The notes: generated from the letters alone by a model not told the origin. A DNA stretch of 64,000 nucleotides from Pristionchus mayeri (GCA_036245805.1 BTRK01000003.1:4898001-4962000); one strand, 5' to 3'; positions 22,459 to 33,740 are shown, counted from the first letter of the stretch. Numbers and translations: made by a program.

Positions 22459-22678
22459 TAATGGATGTCGAACGACTGGAGAAGTGAAGCTTCGTAGGGT
22501 TATCCTCCCCTGACCATGGGCATTCTTCAAAGGAAATGAACTTATTTTACTTTTGCAGATAGCACGCTACCTCTCTCCCGCCACCTCTTTTTGCTGCCAT
22601 AGGTTCGATGTATGTGCTGAACAATTTTCTACAGAAACATCAGCGCAAAGCCCTGAACACCAATTGATACTTCAGGGC

Positions 22679-22809
22679 TAGGGATATCTTACTGTAATGG
22701 TTTTATATCATTTTCAGTTGTGTGTCATGTTCGCTATATATAGCAACTATATAGTGTACATGCAACATATCTGAAAATGATACAAAACCATTCCAATAAT
22801 AGAACACTA
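22679..22809. repeat. TAGGG-type palindromic MITE
   Basis: Begins TAGGGATATCTTACTG and ends AATAATAGAACACTA, with target duplication TTCAGGGC / TTCAGGAC (one mismatch). Confidence 0.85.
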
Positions 22810-23099
22810 TTCAGGACATCTATGTTGGACTGTCGCAACCCTCCTCCATTTTCGCTTCACCGCTTCACGTCGCCGCCCAACCACCAAAGGTGTCGTAGGA
22901 CTACCTGCTCATGCAATTTGTTTAAGTTGGAATAAATAATTGAGACTGAATTCGATACGCACCGACACACAAGTCACAAGAGTCCTTGTCCTACTCAAAT
23001 TTACATTATTTACGGTTCAAACTATTTCAAAATTCATGAAAAGAAATCGTGGAGTTTATATTCGCATACTATGGGCTGTAGTCCAACCCGCGAGTTCCC

Positions 23100-23810
23100 A
23101 TCCCTTCCCCCTTCATCTGCTCGAACAGACAATGGAAGGGCCCTTTTTGTCGTTTTTTGTCCTATCTCTCCAACCTCAGTGTGCTCTCGCACTTTTTCTT
23201 TGGAAATAACGCGTGGTCATGAAAGGAGACGCAAGGGCAGATGGGCAAAAAGGAAAGAAAAGAAGGGGAAGGGTGGTAACTATTCTAGCTCCTCTCTATT
23301 CCGCCCATGTAGTTTCTCGGTCTCTTCTTGTTCTTCTTCTTGTTATTCCCATTATAATCATTATTCCTCTCTTAGCGAATATCGATTTATTCGTCATTAT
23401 GTTTCAATTTCTGCTATATTGTAATGGAATTTCGTATTCGTCGCTTTGCAGGGATCTACATTCCTTCACAAATGATAGCCAGTTCTAATAATGTTTCAAG
23501 TTCGTAAGTCATGTCCCAATTTGCTTTCGTTAATATGTTTAAAATTTTCAAAATATTGTTAATATTCTAGTGAATAATTATATGAGTACAGAAAATGAAT
23601 ACAAATCATGATTTCAAGACCTTGAGATGCATACATTTTATCCAATCGTTGCTCTTTTTTTGTTCAAAACATCTCATTTCTCAGCACAGTATCGTAAGTT
23701 TTGTTAATAATCGATGTATGTATTCAATTTCAGGATTACGACATCCATAATTTCATCAAGTATTATGTTAATCAATCGTGTACCCGGAACAAGACATGAA
23801 TTGATTAAGC
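23100..23810 (+). pseudogene. VWA-like cassette, copy U5
   Basis: Leader-like sequence (TATCTCTCCAACCTCAGTGT, GGAGACGCAAGGGCAG) at about 23160-23280. Hallmark exon 23452-23503 after CGCTTTGCAG (GGATCTACATTCCTTCACAA, then TGA in the T-Y-T-P-S frame, donor GTAAGT). A later exon after CAATTTTCAG near 23733 starts G-A-T-T-A-C like exon two of other copies and encodes D-Y-D-I-H-N-F-I-K-Y-Y before a TGA. Confidence 0.5.
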
Positions 23811-24179
23811 GCTCATATATACATGTGAGTGTTTCGCTAAACAATGCTCACTATGTGTGGTGATCACTATCGGATGAAAACCAAAAAAAGGCCCTTTCTC
23901 AGTATGATCACAGTAGTTTTCTGGTGTCATGGAATGTAATTCGATATATAATTCCAGTTGATCTAATTGTTTGATGATTCATTGAGGCGGAACCATCGGA
24001 GAGAGCGGATACGGACGACGGGAGATGAGATGGAGTTTCTCGACCGGTCGACTCATGCTTCGATTCTGGCGCTAATGTTCGTTGTATTGTATTTGCTTGA
24101 TAAACCTATGCATTCCGTATGGTATCTAACATCGCATTCATATTGGGGACATCAGAACATTTTCTCACGTATCTTTCTA

Positions 24180-24300
24180 TCCAATAAAAATGAGACTTGT
24201 CCTTCTAATCTAAGTGGTCTCTCACAACTATTCGAGCGTGAAACGAAATAAATATCAAAACAAAGGCAAAACAAGGAAAACAGGATGTGAAAGTAGGAGG
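24180..24300 (+). repeat. Orphan cassette leader module
   Basis: CCTTCTAATCTAAGTGGTCT, TCACAACTATTCGAGCG, AACAAGGAAAACAGGATGTG and GTAGGAGGGAGGAG match the leaders of the neighbouring cassettes, but no hallmark exon follows before the next leader at 24.6 kb. Confidence 0.55.
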
Positions 24301-24569
24301 GAGGAGTTGGAGGAGGCAGTTCATTATATTTAGGTCAATTATATGGTTAATAATGAGCTTGATTGGATTCGATTAGATTCGTAAGAAGTAAGAAATGTTT
24401 TTCTTTATAACGTAAACTCCTACTATGTCAATTCAAGTGAGCTTTGCGGGCCTGTAATTTCGAGATATACAATATCCACAGTGTTTTCCAATTCTTTTCA
24501 CTCTGATTACGGATCCTTATTGTTCCCCCCGAAAGTCTCTTCGATTTCTTCGTTTCATCTGGCTCATTT

Positions 24570-25140
24570 CATCGGACAGAATGAGCGAAAGGAGATAGCC
24601 CGATAATTGCGCCATCCTCTCCTCTCCCATCAGTACAGATCGGTTCTGTATCGTTTGGTTGAAAAAAGAGGTGTTGGTGGGCGGATGATTCTGATATTCC
24701 CTCCCAAACGGGACATACACCGATCTGCCCCCCCCCCCATGCGGTACAGATCCTACACATCCGCACCTGCCCTCCCCTCTCATGAACATGATTCTTGTCT
24801 CTCTAATCTCAATGGCCCTTCGCGGCTGTTCACTTGCGAAAAGCGAGAAAGACGGATAGGGCCAGAATTAGTCAGCAGAATTTGAGCGAGAAATGCCAGA
24901 TGTGAAGATCGGAAGAGGAAAAAAGTGGGGGACTGCCCCTTACAATTTCAGATACCTTTCACTTTCCTCACACAATTGTCCTGATGAAGATGCAATTCAG
25001 TTGCAGTTATTTGTTGCATTCTCCCATTTTTCGCATGCATTGTGATGATTCAATTTAATATTTTCCACTTGCAGGGACCTAAATTCCATCAAAATGAGTA
25101 AAACTTAATCATGTAAATGGGGATTTAACCAACAAATTAG
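24570..25140 (+). pseudogene. VWA-like cassette, copy U6
   Basis: Leader (GCCATCCTCTCCTCTCCCAT, CTAATCTCAATGGCCCTTCG, GTGGGGGACTGCCCCTTACA) at 24570-24960. Hallmark exon 25075-25140 after CACTTGCAG (GGACCTAAATTCCATC, donor GTAAGC), with a TAA soon after. It is the closest relative of U11 at 45.2 kb: the leader, the exon end CAACAAATTAG and the following GTAAGCGAATGCTA are nearly the same. U6 lacks the MITE that interrupts the U11 leader. Confidence 0.6.
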
Positions 25141-25373
25141 GTAAGCGAATGCTATACTGGTCTTATTTTGGGCGAACTGGAGTAGCCATTTGGCTAAACA
25201 GCTAATAATTTTAGAATAACAACTAAATTGTTTAATGTAGAAGAAAATGCGATACTTGATGAAAGCAGGAGGTAAGGCTTTATTTTCATCCTCATTTTCG
25301 GGCAATGAAAACCAGAAGTGGTATTTCTTTCGAAATTTCTTCTGACAAGTGAGAAAAGGCGGAGTATCCTAAT

Positions 25374-25504
25374 TAGGGTTATCTTATTGGAATGACTTTG
25401 TATCATTTTCAGTTGTGTTTCATGTTCGCTATACCTAGGAACTATATAGTGTGCATGAAACATATCTGCAAATGATAAAAAACTATGCCAATGAGAGAAC
25501 ACTA
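25374..25504. repeat. TAGGG-type palindromic MITE
   Basis: Begins TAGGGTTATCTTATTGGAAT and ends ATGAGAGAACACTA. Possible target duplication ATCCTAAT / CTCTTAAT (six of eight). Confidence 0.85.
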
Positions 25505-26106
25505 CTCTTAATTCAGCTAATGTTGTCCGGTTCAGCAAATTATAGGTTAATCAGCTATTTGAAGGCAAAAATTGCTCCAAGAGGTTCTGCTTTCTTCGCT
25601 ATGGGTAAAGCTGGGCGAGCGCAGGAAAGAGTGTGACGGAAGGAATCAGGACGAGAACCACATATGATCCGCATAATTGAATAACGCCAATTGCTAACTT
25701 GGAATAAATAATTATATGTTGGGAACAAATATGCAAGTGTAACATTACAATTAACTGACTTCCTGTCCAGTTGAAATTTTCATTATTGTTTCTTAATCGT
25801 TTTTGTTTGCATATATTTGCACTCCTTCCCGCGAATGCCGATCTCCTTCCATCACAACTGTTTGAACATAAAGAAAGCGCGATTTCTCTCACAAGCAGAA
25901 CGAAAAGGTCAGAACGGCCTTCAACTATCCTATCTCAGTGTCCTCTAGATCTGCTTCGTTCGTGAAAAAGGGAGAAGAGGGACAGTTCAAGATTGAGAGA
26001 GGAGAGAGACGCAAGGACAAAGGAGGGAGGGGAAGGGTGGGCACTATACTCACTATCTCTATGTCGTGCACGTACTACCACTCTCCCATGTTGTCCTGCT
26101 GCGAGC

Positions 26107-26192
26107 AATGGTCAGACTCTCTCCATATCATACACTCTCTCGCTCACCTTGATCGAAGAGAGAGCGGGGGGGGGTTTGGAGAGAGTCAGACG
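26107..26192. repeat. CTCTCTCG hairpin element
   Basis: GTCAGACTCTCTCCA ... ACTCTCTCG pairs with CGAAGAGAGAGCG ... TGGAGAGAGTCAGAC. Related hairpins occur at 29456-29545, 47195-47275 and 47702-47805. Confidence 0.7.
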
Positions 26193-26598
26193 ATTACTCC
26201 TTGTTGTACTTCACATTATTTGTAAATTATTGCTCACATGCCAATGTTGCTACTGAACAATTTTTAGCCATCATTATCAAATTATAATCGAATACATGTA
26301 TTATGATTTCCTTTTCAAAAAAGGACTGTTGCAAAGTATATTTTTGACATTGTCATATCCATGACCCCGCTCTCACTAACGAAGGCAATCTGAAATTTTC
26401 GCAGCATTCATATCACTACTAGGAATAGAGTTAAAGCTAGTTGGCTGAGGGCCATCAGGGAAAAGTCAGGGAGATAATGGGAATTCAAAACTCTTGCAGA
26501 AACATGTTTGTATAAGTTTTATAAAAAAATGAAACGAATCTTAAAAAATGAAAACAAATGATCATAAATTAAACGTATCCCGCTCTGGGTTGTGCAAA

Positions 26599-26702
26599 AA
26601 TTTTACGGTCTCTTCTTTCCACACACTCTCTCGCCTGTCAGACAGTACGAGAAAGAATGTGGAATGAAGAGACCGTAATTTTTTAAAAATTTTTGCACAA
26701 TA
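26599..26702. repeat. Hairpin element with ACTCTCTCG centre
   Basis: TTGTGCAAAAATTTTACGGT and TCTCTTC on the left match the complement GAAGAGACCGTAA ... AAATTTTTGCACAA on the right. Confidence 0.8.
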
Positions 26703-27708
26703 CAGATCCCGCTGTGCTCTTCGAAACGGAATTTCTGAATGTCTTCGAGACTTCTTTCATTTTCAAATTGTGTTCGAATTTCGGGTAATATAGTCTTTCA
26801 AAAATAATGGATATATTTCTGACATATTTTCATTCTTCAAGTAAATGATGATGGATTTTACAATTTTTCGCTCTACAAGGATCTACATTCCTTCAATTGG
26901 CAATCCTATGGCTTGCAACAATACCACATTCACATTTCGTAAGTCATATTACATTTTTATTTCCTTAATAGTCTTTCAAAAATCAATATTTCTGGAATTT
27001 TCGGATTTTTAGATTATTGTTTTAGATTAGTTGGATATAAACTTCGAGACTTTATTCACATTCAGGAAACAAAAGTCGCACAATTTACAGAAGATCGCTT
27101 TTCACCGGATAATCGAGTAATTTCAGTTGTTGAATTAGTGTCAGAATTCAATTACAGGATTACTGTATCTACAATCTGATGAACTTTTCTACTAACCAGT
27201 AACACGGTGAACATTGAAATGAGCATATTCGCTGGGTGTAAGTGTTTCTCAAAAAATTCAAATACTGTCATGCGTAGATCTCCAAAGCGTCACAAAACAA
27301 TTGTCCAAACAATCAATTAATCTCATGTTCTTTCAGGTAAGAACTATACCACCTTCGTCAAAGTTCTTGAGCCGTTGAAAATGAGGATAAAAATGTGAAG
27401 ATACACAAATAAGAAACATGAGTTCAGTTCCACCGTTCAAGATTGTAGATTGTTGTAATAAATAAGTTAATACAACAATGTATAAAAACACTGGGAAGCA
27501 TTCCATATCCGTGTGTTATCTTACCGGTATCCGCTTTCATTCCTCATCTGACAGCTCACTTCTCTCTTTTCGCGAGCGAACAAGTGCGAGAGATCACTGA
27601 GTTTGAAGAGATATGTTCTATCTTGCTGAGGGACCCGGCTCCGTCTTTGTCTGGCGGTCAGACAGAGCGAGAAAACCGGGCCAGCGAGGAGAGGATGCAT
27701 GCTCTTAT

Positions 27709-28080
27709 GTGGGGGGGGCGGACATTTCGGCAACGGAACGCCCTTCATTGGAGATTCGACGTAGCCCCTTGGGAGCTGTTTCATTGTAACCAGTATGTGC
27801 TACGCTACATTTGCATATATAATTCTTGTTACCAGGCGAACTTGAGTTATCTATGTTGGTTCAAAATTGAGAATTTGAGTGGGAAATCATGGTTAGATAA
27901 ACACCAAATATCGTAACCAATTCATATTCCAGTATTCCAGTAACTACTATAACCCGGTAACATGGGTATCGATTGGTTACGGCATTTGGTGCTTATATAA
28001 CAATGATTTTCCACTCAAATTCTCAATTTTGGACCATGCTATATAGATATGGAATAAAACTCGAAATGTCCGCCCCTCCC
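27709..28080. mobile_element. Foldback element with G/C-homopolymer ends, copy 2
   Basis: Starts GGGGGGGGCGGACATTTCGG and ends AAATGTCCGCCCCTCCCCC. Inner arms include GAGAATTTGAGTGGGAAATC mirrored by GATTTTCCACTCAAATTCTC. Homologous to 8250-8784 and 50040-50597 but shorter on the right arm. Confidence 0.8.
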
Positions 28081-28214
28081 CCTTATGTGGCATCTCTAAT
28101 GCTCAGAATGATATACTATTAATATTCGTAATGGGCAATTCAGAGCAGAAGAGTGTCTTTCCAACATCACGATCTCTCAATAGCGAACGATGCTTTGTAC
28201 GAATTTATTTCGGT

Positions 28215-28331
28215 TAGGGTTATCTTATTGGAAAATTTTTGTATCATTTTCAGATATGCTTCACGTGCACTATATATGGCCCATAAGCGTACATGAAACA
28301 TATCTGAAAATGATACGAAAATTTTCCAATA
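28215..28331. repeat. TAGGG-type palindromic MITE, right end truncated
   Basis: Left end TAGGGTTATCTTATTGGAAA intact; the right arm stops at TTTTCCAATA without the AACCCTA terminus. Confidence 0.8.
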
Positions 28332-28658
28332 TCGACCAGATGTGAGGGAAGTGCACATCTGTTCGCTCACTCGCATTCTGCTATCTTTTACCTCAAGGCC
28401 GCCACAATCCCCCTTTCCTCTTTCCTGAATCGTGATATACATGCCCCCGTCCACGTATTTTAACGAGCATGTGATAATGATTCCCAGAAAACAGTAGTTT
28501 TATTGGTCATGTTCCGTGTTGTATGTGTGGGAATGTTCAAATCCAAACTTTACCACGCGAATTTGTTATCTTGACAAATCGATATTTTCAACCAGGGACA
28601 TACACTCCTTCTGCTTTTTGCTCGTCGAATAATATTTAATATGGAAAAGTTAGAATTG
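28330..28658 (+). pseudogene. VWA-like cassette, copy U8
   Basis: Hallmark exon 28596-28658 after TCAACCAG (GGACATACACTCCTTCTGCT, donor GTAAGT). A second exon after AATTGCAG near 29041 starts G-A-T-T-C-A-C-T-G (D-S-L-I-L-E-S) and stops at once. Degenerate. Confidence 0.45.
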
Positions 28659-28713
28659 GTAAGTTTGAGAAATTTTGGAACACTTTCCAGAACAACTAAT
28701 CAATCTCCTTTCC

Positions 28714-29455
28714 TCACAAATATTTATACATATTTAGACCATACGGTGTGAAATGAGTGGATTGCCAATCGTTCATTGCAGTTGTGTGAATTATCCTCAC
28801 ATCGTTTTGAGTATTGTCGAGAGCATCCGCAAGTTGACAACGTACATGGACACGGTAAGTTACGAGAATTAACCTGTATTTCAAGAAATGGCTCAATTTG
28901 CATAGAAAAGTTACTATTAGTAATTAAAGAGAACTTTTATACAAGGTCTGGCTGTCGCCATTCAGAGATCGCTCATACTGATCTAACCCGTGGCAAATAG
29001 CACAGACTTGTTTTCGTTTGATTTTTTTTGTAATTGCAGGATTCACTGATCTTGGAGAGTTGATGATTGTGTGCATGGAATCACCGAATGCAAGTATTAT
29101 CAAATCAGGACAATAGCACAATCAGACAGTTTCTGATATTTTCACATGGTTCCAAATTCATGAGGGGTCAAGCATTTATTTGTCAAGCACACGCATTTAT
29201 TTGAAGGCGACATAGTACGTCTGTTAATGCAAGACCTTCGAAGTCTACCACTGGAACAAGATATGGATACACTATTTTTCTCTTATAAAAATATTAATAA
29301 AATGAATACATACATCATTCTGTAGAATGAAGATATTGTGCTTTCGTGTGTGCAATGTTTAAATGGCATCATGCCCACTATGTACCGCAAATATGGAATA
29401 TGAGTAGCTTCTCAAGATATGACTCCTTCATCCTGCGTATTCTACCTGATCTTGA
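28714..29455. other. Unassigned DNA after cassette U8
   Basis: Carries the decayed second exon of U8 near 29041 and otherwise nothing I can name. ORFs on the two strands are short and unsupported. Confidence 0.35.
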
Positions 29456-29545
29456 GCAATGGTCTGACTCTCTTCAATTTGCACGCTCTCTCGTCCCTCT
29501 TACCGGCGAGAGAGCGTGCAAACTGAAGCGAGTCAGACCTTTGCT
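29456..29545. repeat. CTCTCTCG hairpin element
   Basis: GCAATGGTCTGACTCTCTTC ... GCACGCTCTCTCG pairs with CGAGAGAGCGTGC ... GCGAGTCAGACC. Confidence 0.85.
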
Positions 29546-29737
29546 CCTGATCTTGCACGAATCACACAATGATTTTCGAATTCTTGGGAAGATATCACTA
29601 ATCGAGCTGTTCAAATGAGGGTTCATCTCCTCCTTCCCTCACATCTGGTGTTTTTCCTTCTACCTCTCCACTCAATCTCCTGGTCTCTTTTGTCCATCTT
29701 TTCGCACCCCTCACTTCCATCTCCAGACAAAGAAAAG

Positions 29738-29758
29738 GCCGGGGGGGGGGGGGGGGGC
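29738..29758. repeat. Long G tract between direct repeats
   Basis: A run of about 18 G lies between two near-identical copies of TCTCCAGACAAAGAAAAGGC. Such tracts can form G-quadruplexes. Confidence 0.85.
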
Positions 29759-30089
29759 GGTCTCCAGGCAAAGAAAAGGCCGGTGTAGTTCGCGCGCGAA
29801 AAGAGATAAATGAGCTGTCAGTTCAAGATTTAAAGCGGAGCCGCAGTGAGCAAACCAGTGGAGGAGGAAAGAGTGCGACGAAAACACTCGGTATCCCTAA
29901 TCCGACCTTCCTCGCTATTGTTTGCTTTCACCTAGAGTTGAAATATTAGGGTAACCGTTGCTTATTTGCCCACGCTATGACGACATGCCGATTGTCTAGC
30001 GTGACATCGCTTGTGCAAACCATAAATATATTCGTATTTAAATGCTATATTTCATCGTTCGCTCGTTGTACATCTAATATGTGACGCAC

Positions 30090-30961
30090 TAATTGATAAA
30101 TATCGGCACGTCGAAACGGAGAAAATAAGGAAAACCGGATGTGAGGGAAGGAGTAGGAGGGTACTGTTCTTTTTCATAAGGAGGGGATACTCGGTGATTC
30201 CTGTCATGGTGTAGATGTACTGCTTGTAATCTGCGTGAAGCCGAAAAGGGGGACAGGAGAGGGGAAGCGCATCAGCATTTATCGGCGAGACGTTTCGGGC
30301 CACAGCCCATCATCAGTTCTTTTTTCACTATTTCGTCCACATGCGCTCGTTTTGACTCTCAACTAGGGTCAGCTAAGCGGAAAACGCCTTTCTTCCATGT
30401 GCGTGATCTATCACCGGTCCGACAGACTATCGAGCGCGCAGAAGAGCAGAAGAGTCGATTGCTCGCGCAGAATGCAAAGAGCCTTAAATTGTGTTCTTGT
30501 CAAAATATCTATTTTTTTACATTTTTCAGTTGTTGTCCATTTCTTAAATGTGCTCTCTAATAATATGGTCCTCTAAATTGTTATTCAAATAAATATGCGT
30601 CAGGGATCTGAACTCCTTCTGCAAGGCCAAATGCAAAAAAAAATCGTTGTCCCTTCTCGATCTTTCAGTGGAGGCTCCTATTAACAGGCAAATTTGAATC
30701 ATTTTCCCAATTTCATAATATACGACAACAATCAATTCGGTAAGTGAAGTCCTTCCTGAATAGTCAAAAAAAGCTATTACAATTGATTCATTTCGAATAT
30801 ATCATATCTCGCTCCGAATAATCACAAGTAAAATACGATTGGTGTGAATAAAGTCATTGAAGAATAAATTACGAGCATTATGGTATTTGTTTTTATGCAG
30901 GATTCTAGCACAATTGTCGGAGGGAAATGGAATTCGCCATCCGAGCAATCAAGAGAAAAGG
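30090..30961 (+). pseudogene. VWA-like cassette, copy U9
   Basis: Leader (GGCACGTCGAAACGGAGAAA, AGGAAAACCGGATGTGAGGG, AGTAGGAGGG) at about 30090-30165. Hallmark exon 30604-30739 after GCGTCAG (GGATCTGAACTCCTTCTGCA) is longer than in other copies because of a partial internal duplication, and has a TGA in the usual frame. A second exon starting at 30901 after TTATGCAG encodes D-S-S-T-I-V-G-G-K-W-N-S. It is followed 36 bp later by the GC-rich exon of the next entry, which may be a downstream exon of the same transcript. Confidence 0.5.
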
Positions 30962-30996
30962 GTAGCATTACGAGAATAACGTCTTAACTTTGACAG

Positions 30997-31420
30997 GTGA
31001 CGCAGATCACGATGGCGGCGTTGCATAACGACGCCCATGAGGCGCTGCGGACTGCGGCTTAGGCCGTCCATCACGCCAACCGCAGCACTCATCTCGCGCA
31101 GAGCGCACTGAGTGCGCTGTATGAAATCATCCATCAGGCGAGTTCATTTCCCCTACCCCTCCCCTCTTCCTGAGTTGTGTTCATTGGTGTATTCATAAAT
31201 CATTTCGACTTTACAGACCACTCAGCCTCCTCGCCATCGCCCATTGTTTCATAGTGATCGATATTGTTACTATTGTGAAAATTTGGCAAATAAAGGAGGA
31301 ATGTTGGCAAGACAATCACAAATCGACAATGATCACACTAAGGCAAAAAAAACCATTTTTTTTAAATCGAAGGGAATTAATGTGTGTAGGAAAAAGTCAG
31401 TACTCGATAGCACACCGTAA
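30997..31420 (+). pseudogene. GC-rich exon pair of unrecognised gene
   Basis: Exon 30997-31137 follows TTTGACAG and encodes V-T-Q-I-T-M-A-A-L-H-N-D-A-H-E-A-L-R-T-A-A, then an in-frame TAG (31060-31062), then A-V-H-H-A-N-R-S-T-H-L-A-Q-S and A-L-S-A-L-Y-E-I-I-H-Q. It has strong alanine-helical periodicity. The donor would be GC (CAG|gcgagt). Exon 31217-31420 follows TTTACAG in the same phase and encodes R-Y-C-Y-Y-C-E-N-L and a lysine-rich end, TAA at 31418. With one stop it is a pseudogene, or the stop is a sequence error. On the minus strand the first exon is also open from an ATG (31134), so the strand is not certain. GC content is well above the surroundings. Confidence 0.4.
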
Positions 31421-31864
31421 TGCGACTCGACACTGACTCATTGAAATTTGCGGATATGCGCAATTTGCGGCTCTCATTATTAAAGTTTTGAATTTGATGT
31501 TCTATCCGTATCCGTTTTCGATTTTCGTTAATTTTGCTATGCATGTATAAACAGTCCGGACACACACCCACATTCCGACTCCCGTCTTCAATTCCGATCA
31601 ATTATTTCCATAACGCACTTATTTTCATGTTGTGCATTGATATCCCCAAAGAGGTCTCCGGACATCGATTTAGCATGCTCAAGCAATAAACACATCAGCA
31701 AATCCTATAACTATATTCGCTATCCCAACACTTGGTTGACCAATAATGTGTGTAGAATCAGCCTTTCTGAATTCTCCATGATTTGCGCTATTTATGCCGC
31801 CGACTAAGCCACTCTATAATCACACCCCTCCACTGCCTGGTGCATACAAAGAAATGGTCAGGAG
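31421..31864. other. Unassigned DNA
   Basis: No gene or repeat recognised before the MITE at 31865. Confidence 0.35.
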
Positions 31865-31995
31865 TAGGGTTCTCTTATTGGAACTGATTTGTATCATTTT
31901 CAGATGAGTTTCATGTTCGCTATACATATGAACTATACAGTGTACATGAAACATATCTGAAAATGATACAAATCAATTCCAATAAGAGAACTCTA
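31865..31995. repeat. TAGGG-type palindromic MITE flanked by a 25-bp direct repeat
   Basis: Begins TAGGGTTCTCTTATTGGAAC and ends ATAAGAGAACTCTA. The 25 bp before it (GTGCATACAAAGAAATGGTC then AGGAG) are repeated right after it with one mismatch (GTACATAC...), far longer than the 8-bp duplications of the other copies. Confidence 0.9.
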
Positions 31996-32094
31996 GTACA
32001 TACAAAGAAATGGTCAGGAGTGTTCGTTCTCTGATCGATCCAACTGGTGAGAGAGTAGTTTGAAAGCAGGGCGGCATTTCTAGCAAGGTTATCC

Positions 32095-33042
32095 CCAGCA
32101 TCGCGCCAGTCTCTCCGATATGAGTGATCTCTCTCGCTTCTTGGGCGCGAAAATAGAGAAAGACCGGTGCGAGAGACTACGGAAGTGTGAGAGAGGAGGT
32201 AGAGGAAAGGTGCCAGACATGAGAGGGAAGGATGAATGAGAAGGGTGAGGTGTCCCTCGACATGTTCCCCTCATTCTCTTTGATAAAATCATTGCTTCGA
32301 AAGAAATCCTCGCTAAAATTTGAAATCCTCTCTCAAATGTATTTTTCGCCTTTGGCCGTTCACTCAGTTCTCTCTATTCGCCTTGTCATGCATGCTCGCA
32401 TATGTCGTTCAACGTCGCGTTGTAAGTCTTCCCTTTTGATTAATGCCGTTGAAAAAATCAAGGAGAAGAGGAAAAAATTGAATACCCGCAATTCCATATC
32501 TCGGCTCCCAGTGGAGATAGCGACTTGAAACTTGGAATATGGGGTGGTTTTTGCATTCCACCCCATATTCCAAGCTTCAAGACGCTATCTCTACTGGGAG
32601 CCGAGATATAGAATTGCGAGAATTCAAATTTGTTCTATTCTCCTTGAATTTATAAATCTAGCCCTCGTTCTTCCATTGCTTTCTCATATTGAAATCTATC
32701 GATACTTAATACACGTCAGTCTAGAGAATCACCCATCTCAATTTTCTATGCTAACGCCCGCTCTATTAGATGCAAATCACCCTTGGTATCTTTCTCGTTT
32801 TCCTCCGTCCGCCATCCTATTGTAGATGCCGATCAACGCGTTGTTTATTATATATAAGTACATGCTTGAATGTTCAAATCTTATATTTCGGTTATACAAT
32901 TTCCAAATGTCATTTACTATGATTTATTCAAAGCGTTTATAGCTATTCCCGACTGAACAGTTAATTTGGTCGCTCTATAGGGATCTACATTCTCTCGGCA
33001 GGCGGAAGGCGGATTTTCGCAAACTTTTAAAAATTGTATTTG
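32095..33042 (+). pseudogene. VWA-like cassette, copy U10
   Basis: Leader (CGCGCCAGTCTCTCCGATAT, GATCTCTCTCGCTTCTTGGG, GAGAGGGAAGGATGAATGAG) at 32095-32250. Hallmark exon 32981-33042 after GCTCTATAG (GGATCTACATTCTCTCGGCA, donor GTGAGT). The unit is the inverted twin of U12 (51421-51990): shared words include TTGGCCGTTCACTCAGTTCT and GATCAACGCGTTGTT. U10 carries about 430 extra bases, including a foldback element. Confidence 0.55.
32459..32645. repeat. 190-bp foldback element
   Basis: The arms (CAAGGAGAA, GCAATTCCATATCTCGGCTC) match their complements (GAGCCGAGATATAGAATTGC, TTCTCCTTG), centred on GGGGTGGTTTTTGCATTCCACCCC. Absent from the twin cassette U12. Confidence 0.9.
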
Positions 33043-33090
33043 GTGAGTTATATCACAGCAAGGATGTTCTGAATATGCTCACACATTTAG

Positions 33091-33673
33091 TATTCGGTGT
33101 GCTCGAGAAGAATAAGGAGAAGAATTCCGCCGTGAAAAGGAAAACCAAGGTGCGTGTTGTAAAGTGGCCAACTCTACTTCAAGCTCTCCCTCGATTGCGT
33201 GTAAGTAGCACATAGGATATGACTTTGTATTTTAGTTGGGTGTGTTTTTTTGAGTATGGATGGGTAACCGTAATAGCTGGGTATTTGAGTAATAACATTG
33301 CTTTCAAAGGGTGTGCTCATCGAAGGGAATCACCGCCTCGACATCGCGCATCGGTTGATCGAGGAAGGCAAGCTTTCGATGGTACTCCGAGTGAGTTTTG
33401 GAACCTTTTTTGTGCACTTCTCTTAACAATCAACATTGTAAGTCTTAGGATAACATGATTTCGATTAATGTTTTCGGTTTCAGTGGCTCCCGATCACGAT
33501 TGAAGTGGTCACGGTGAAGCTCGAAGATGAGAAGGCGTTCGAGCTCAAGAAGCCCGTGCGCGTGGGACCCCCTGGAACCCGTAGTGTGCAGATCCACACT
33601 ACGGGTTACAGGGCAGAATCTCACGGAGCAGACGAAGAGGTGGCAAAGAGAGTGGTTCTCTCTCTTCGACCAG
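33091..33673 (+). CDS. Unrecognised gene, exon group 1 (GNHR motif)
   Basis: Three GC-richer exons in matching phase: 33091-33200 (after CATTTAG), 33310-33390 (after TTTCAAAG) and 33484-33673 (after GGTTTCAG, donor GTATAT). They encode a lysine-rich start (L-E-K-N-K-E-K-N-S-A-V-K-R-K-T-K), V-V-K-W-P-T-L-L-Q-A-L-P-R-L-R, then G-V-L-I-E-G-N-H-R-L-D-I-A-H-R-L-I-E-E-G-K, W-L-P-I-T-I-E-V-V-T-V and a charged tail. The G-N-H-R-x-x-x-A-x-x-L block after a hydrophobic strand resembles ParB/sulfiredoxin-like domains, but I cannot confirm this. It is about 50 bp downstream of cassette U10, whose exon could splice into it. The last exon ends one base into a codon and fits exactly the exon at 43251. No stop interrupts the frame. 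Confidence 0.5.
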
Positions 33674-33740
33674 GTATATCATGTTCCTAACACATAACTA
33701 GTTATAACAGCGTCCATTGCTCTCAGTAAAAACATACTTA

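Larger units (their letters stand above)
25870..27398 (+). pseudogene. VWA-like cassette, copy U7
   Basis: Hallmark exon 26880-26938 (one G of the usual GG is lost at the acceptor) encodes I-Y-I-P-S-I-G-N-P-M-A-C-N-N-T-T-F-T-F. A later exon (27158-27237) begins GATTAC and ends GGGT before GTAAGT. A last exon (27337-27398, TGA) encodes K-N-Y-T-T-F-V-K-V-L-E-P-L-K-M-R-I-K-M, the counterpart of Y-K-D-Y-S-T-T-P-F-H in U2. The middle exon has an in-frame stop, so the copy is broken. A poly(A) signal (AATAAA, 27457) follows. Confidence 0.5.

Noticed and set aside
23071..23488. Overlapping 117- and 91-codon ORFs
   Set aside because: They cover the leader and intron-like part of cassette U5 in two frames at once and end in or near its hallmark exon.
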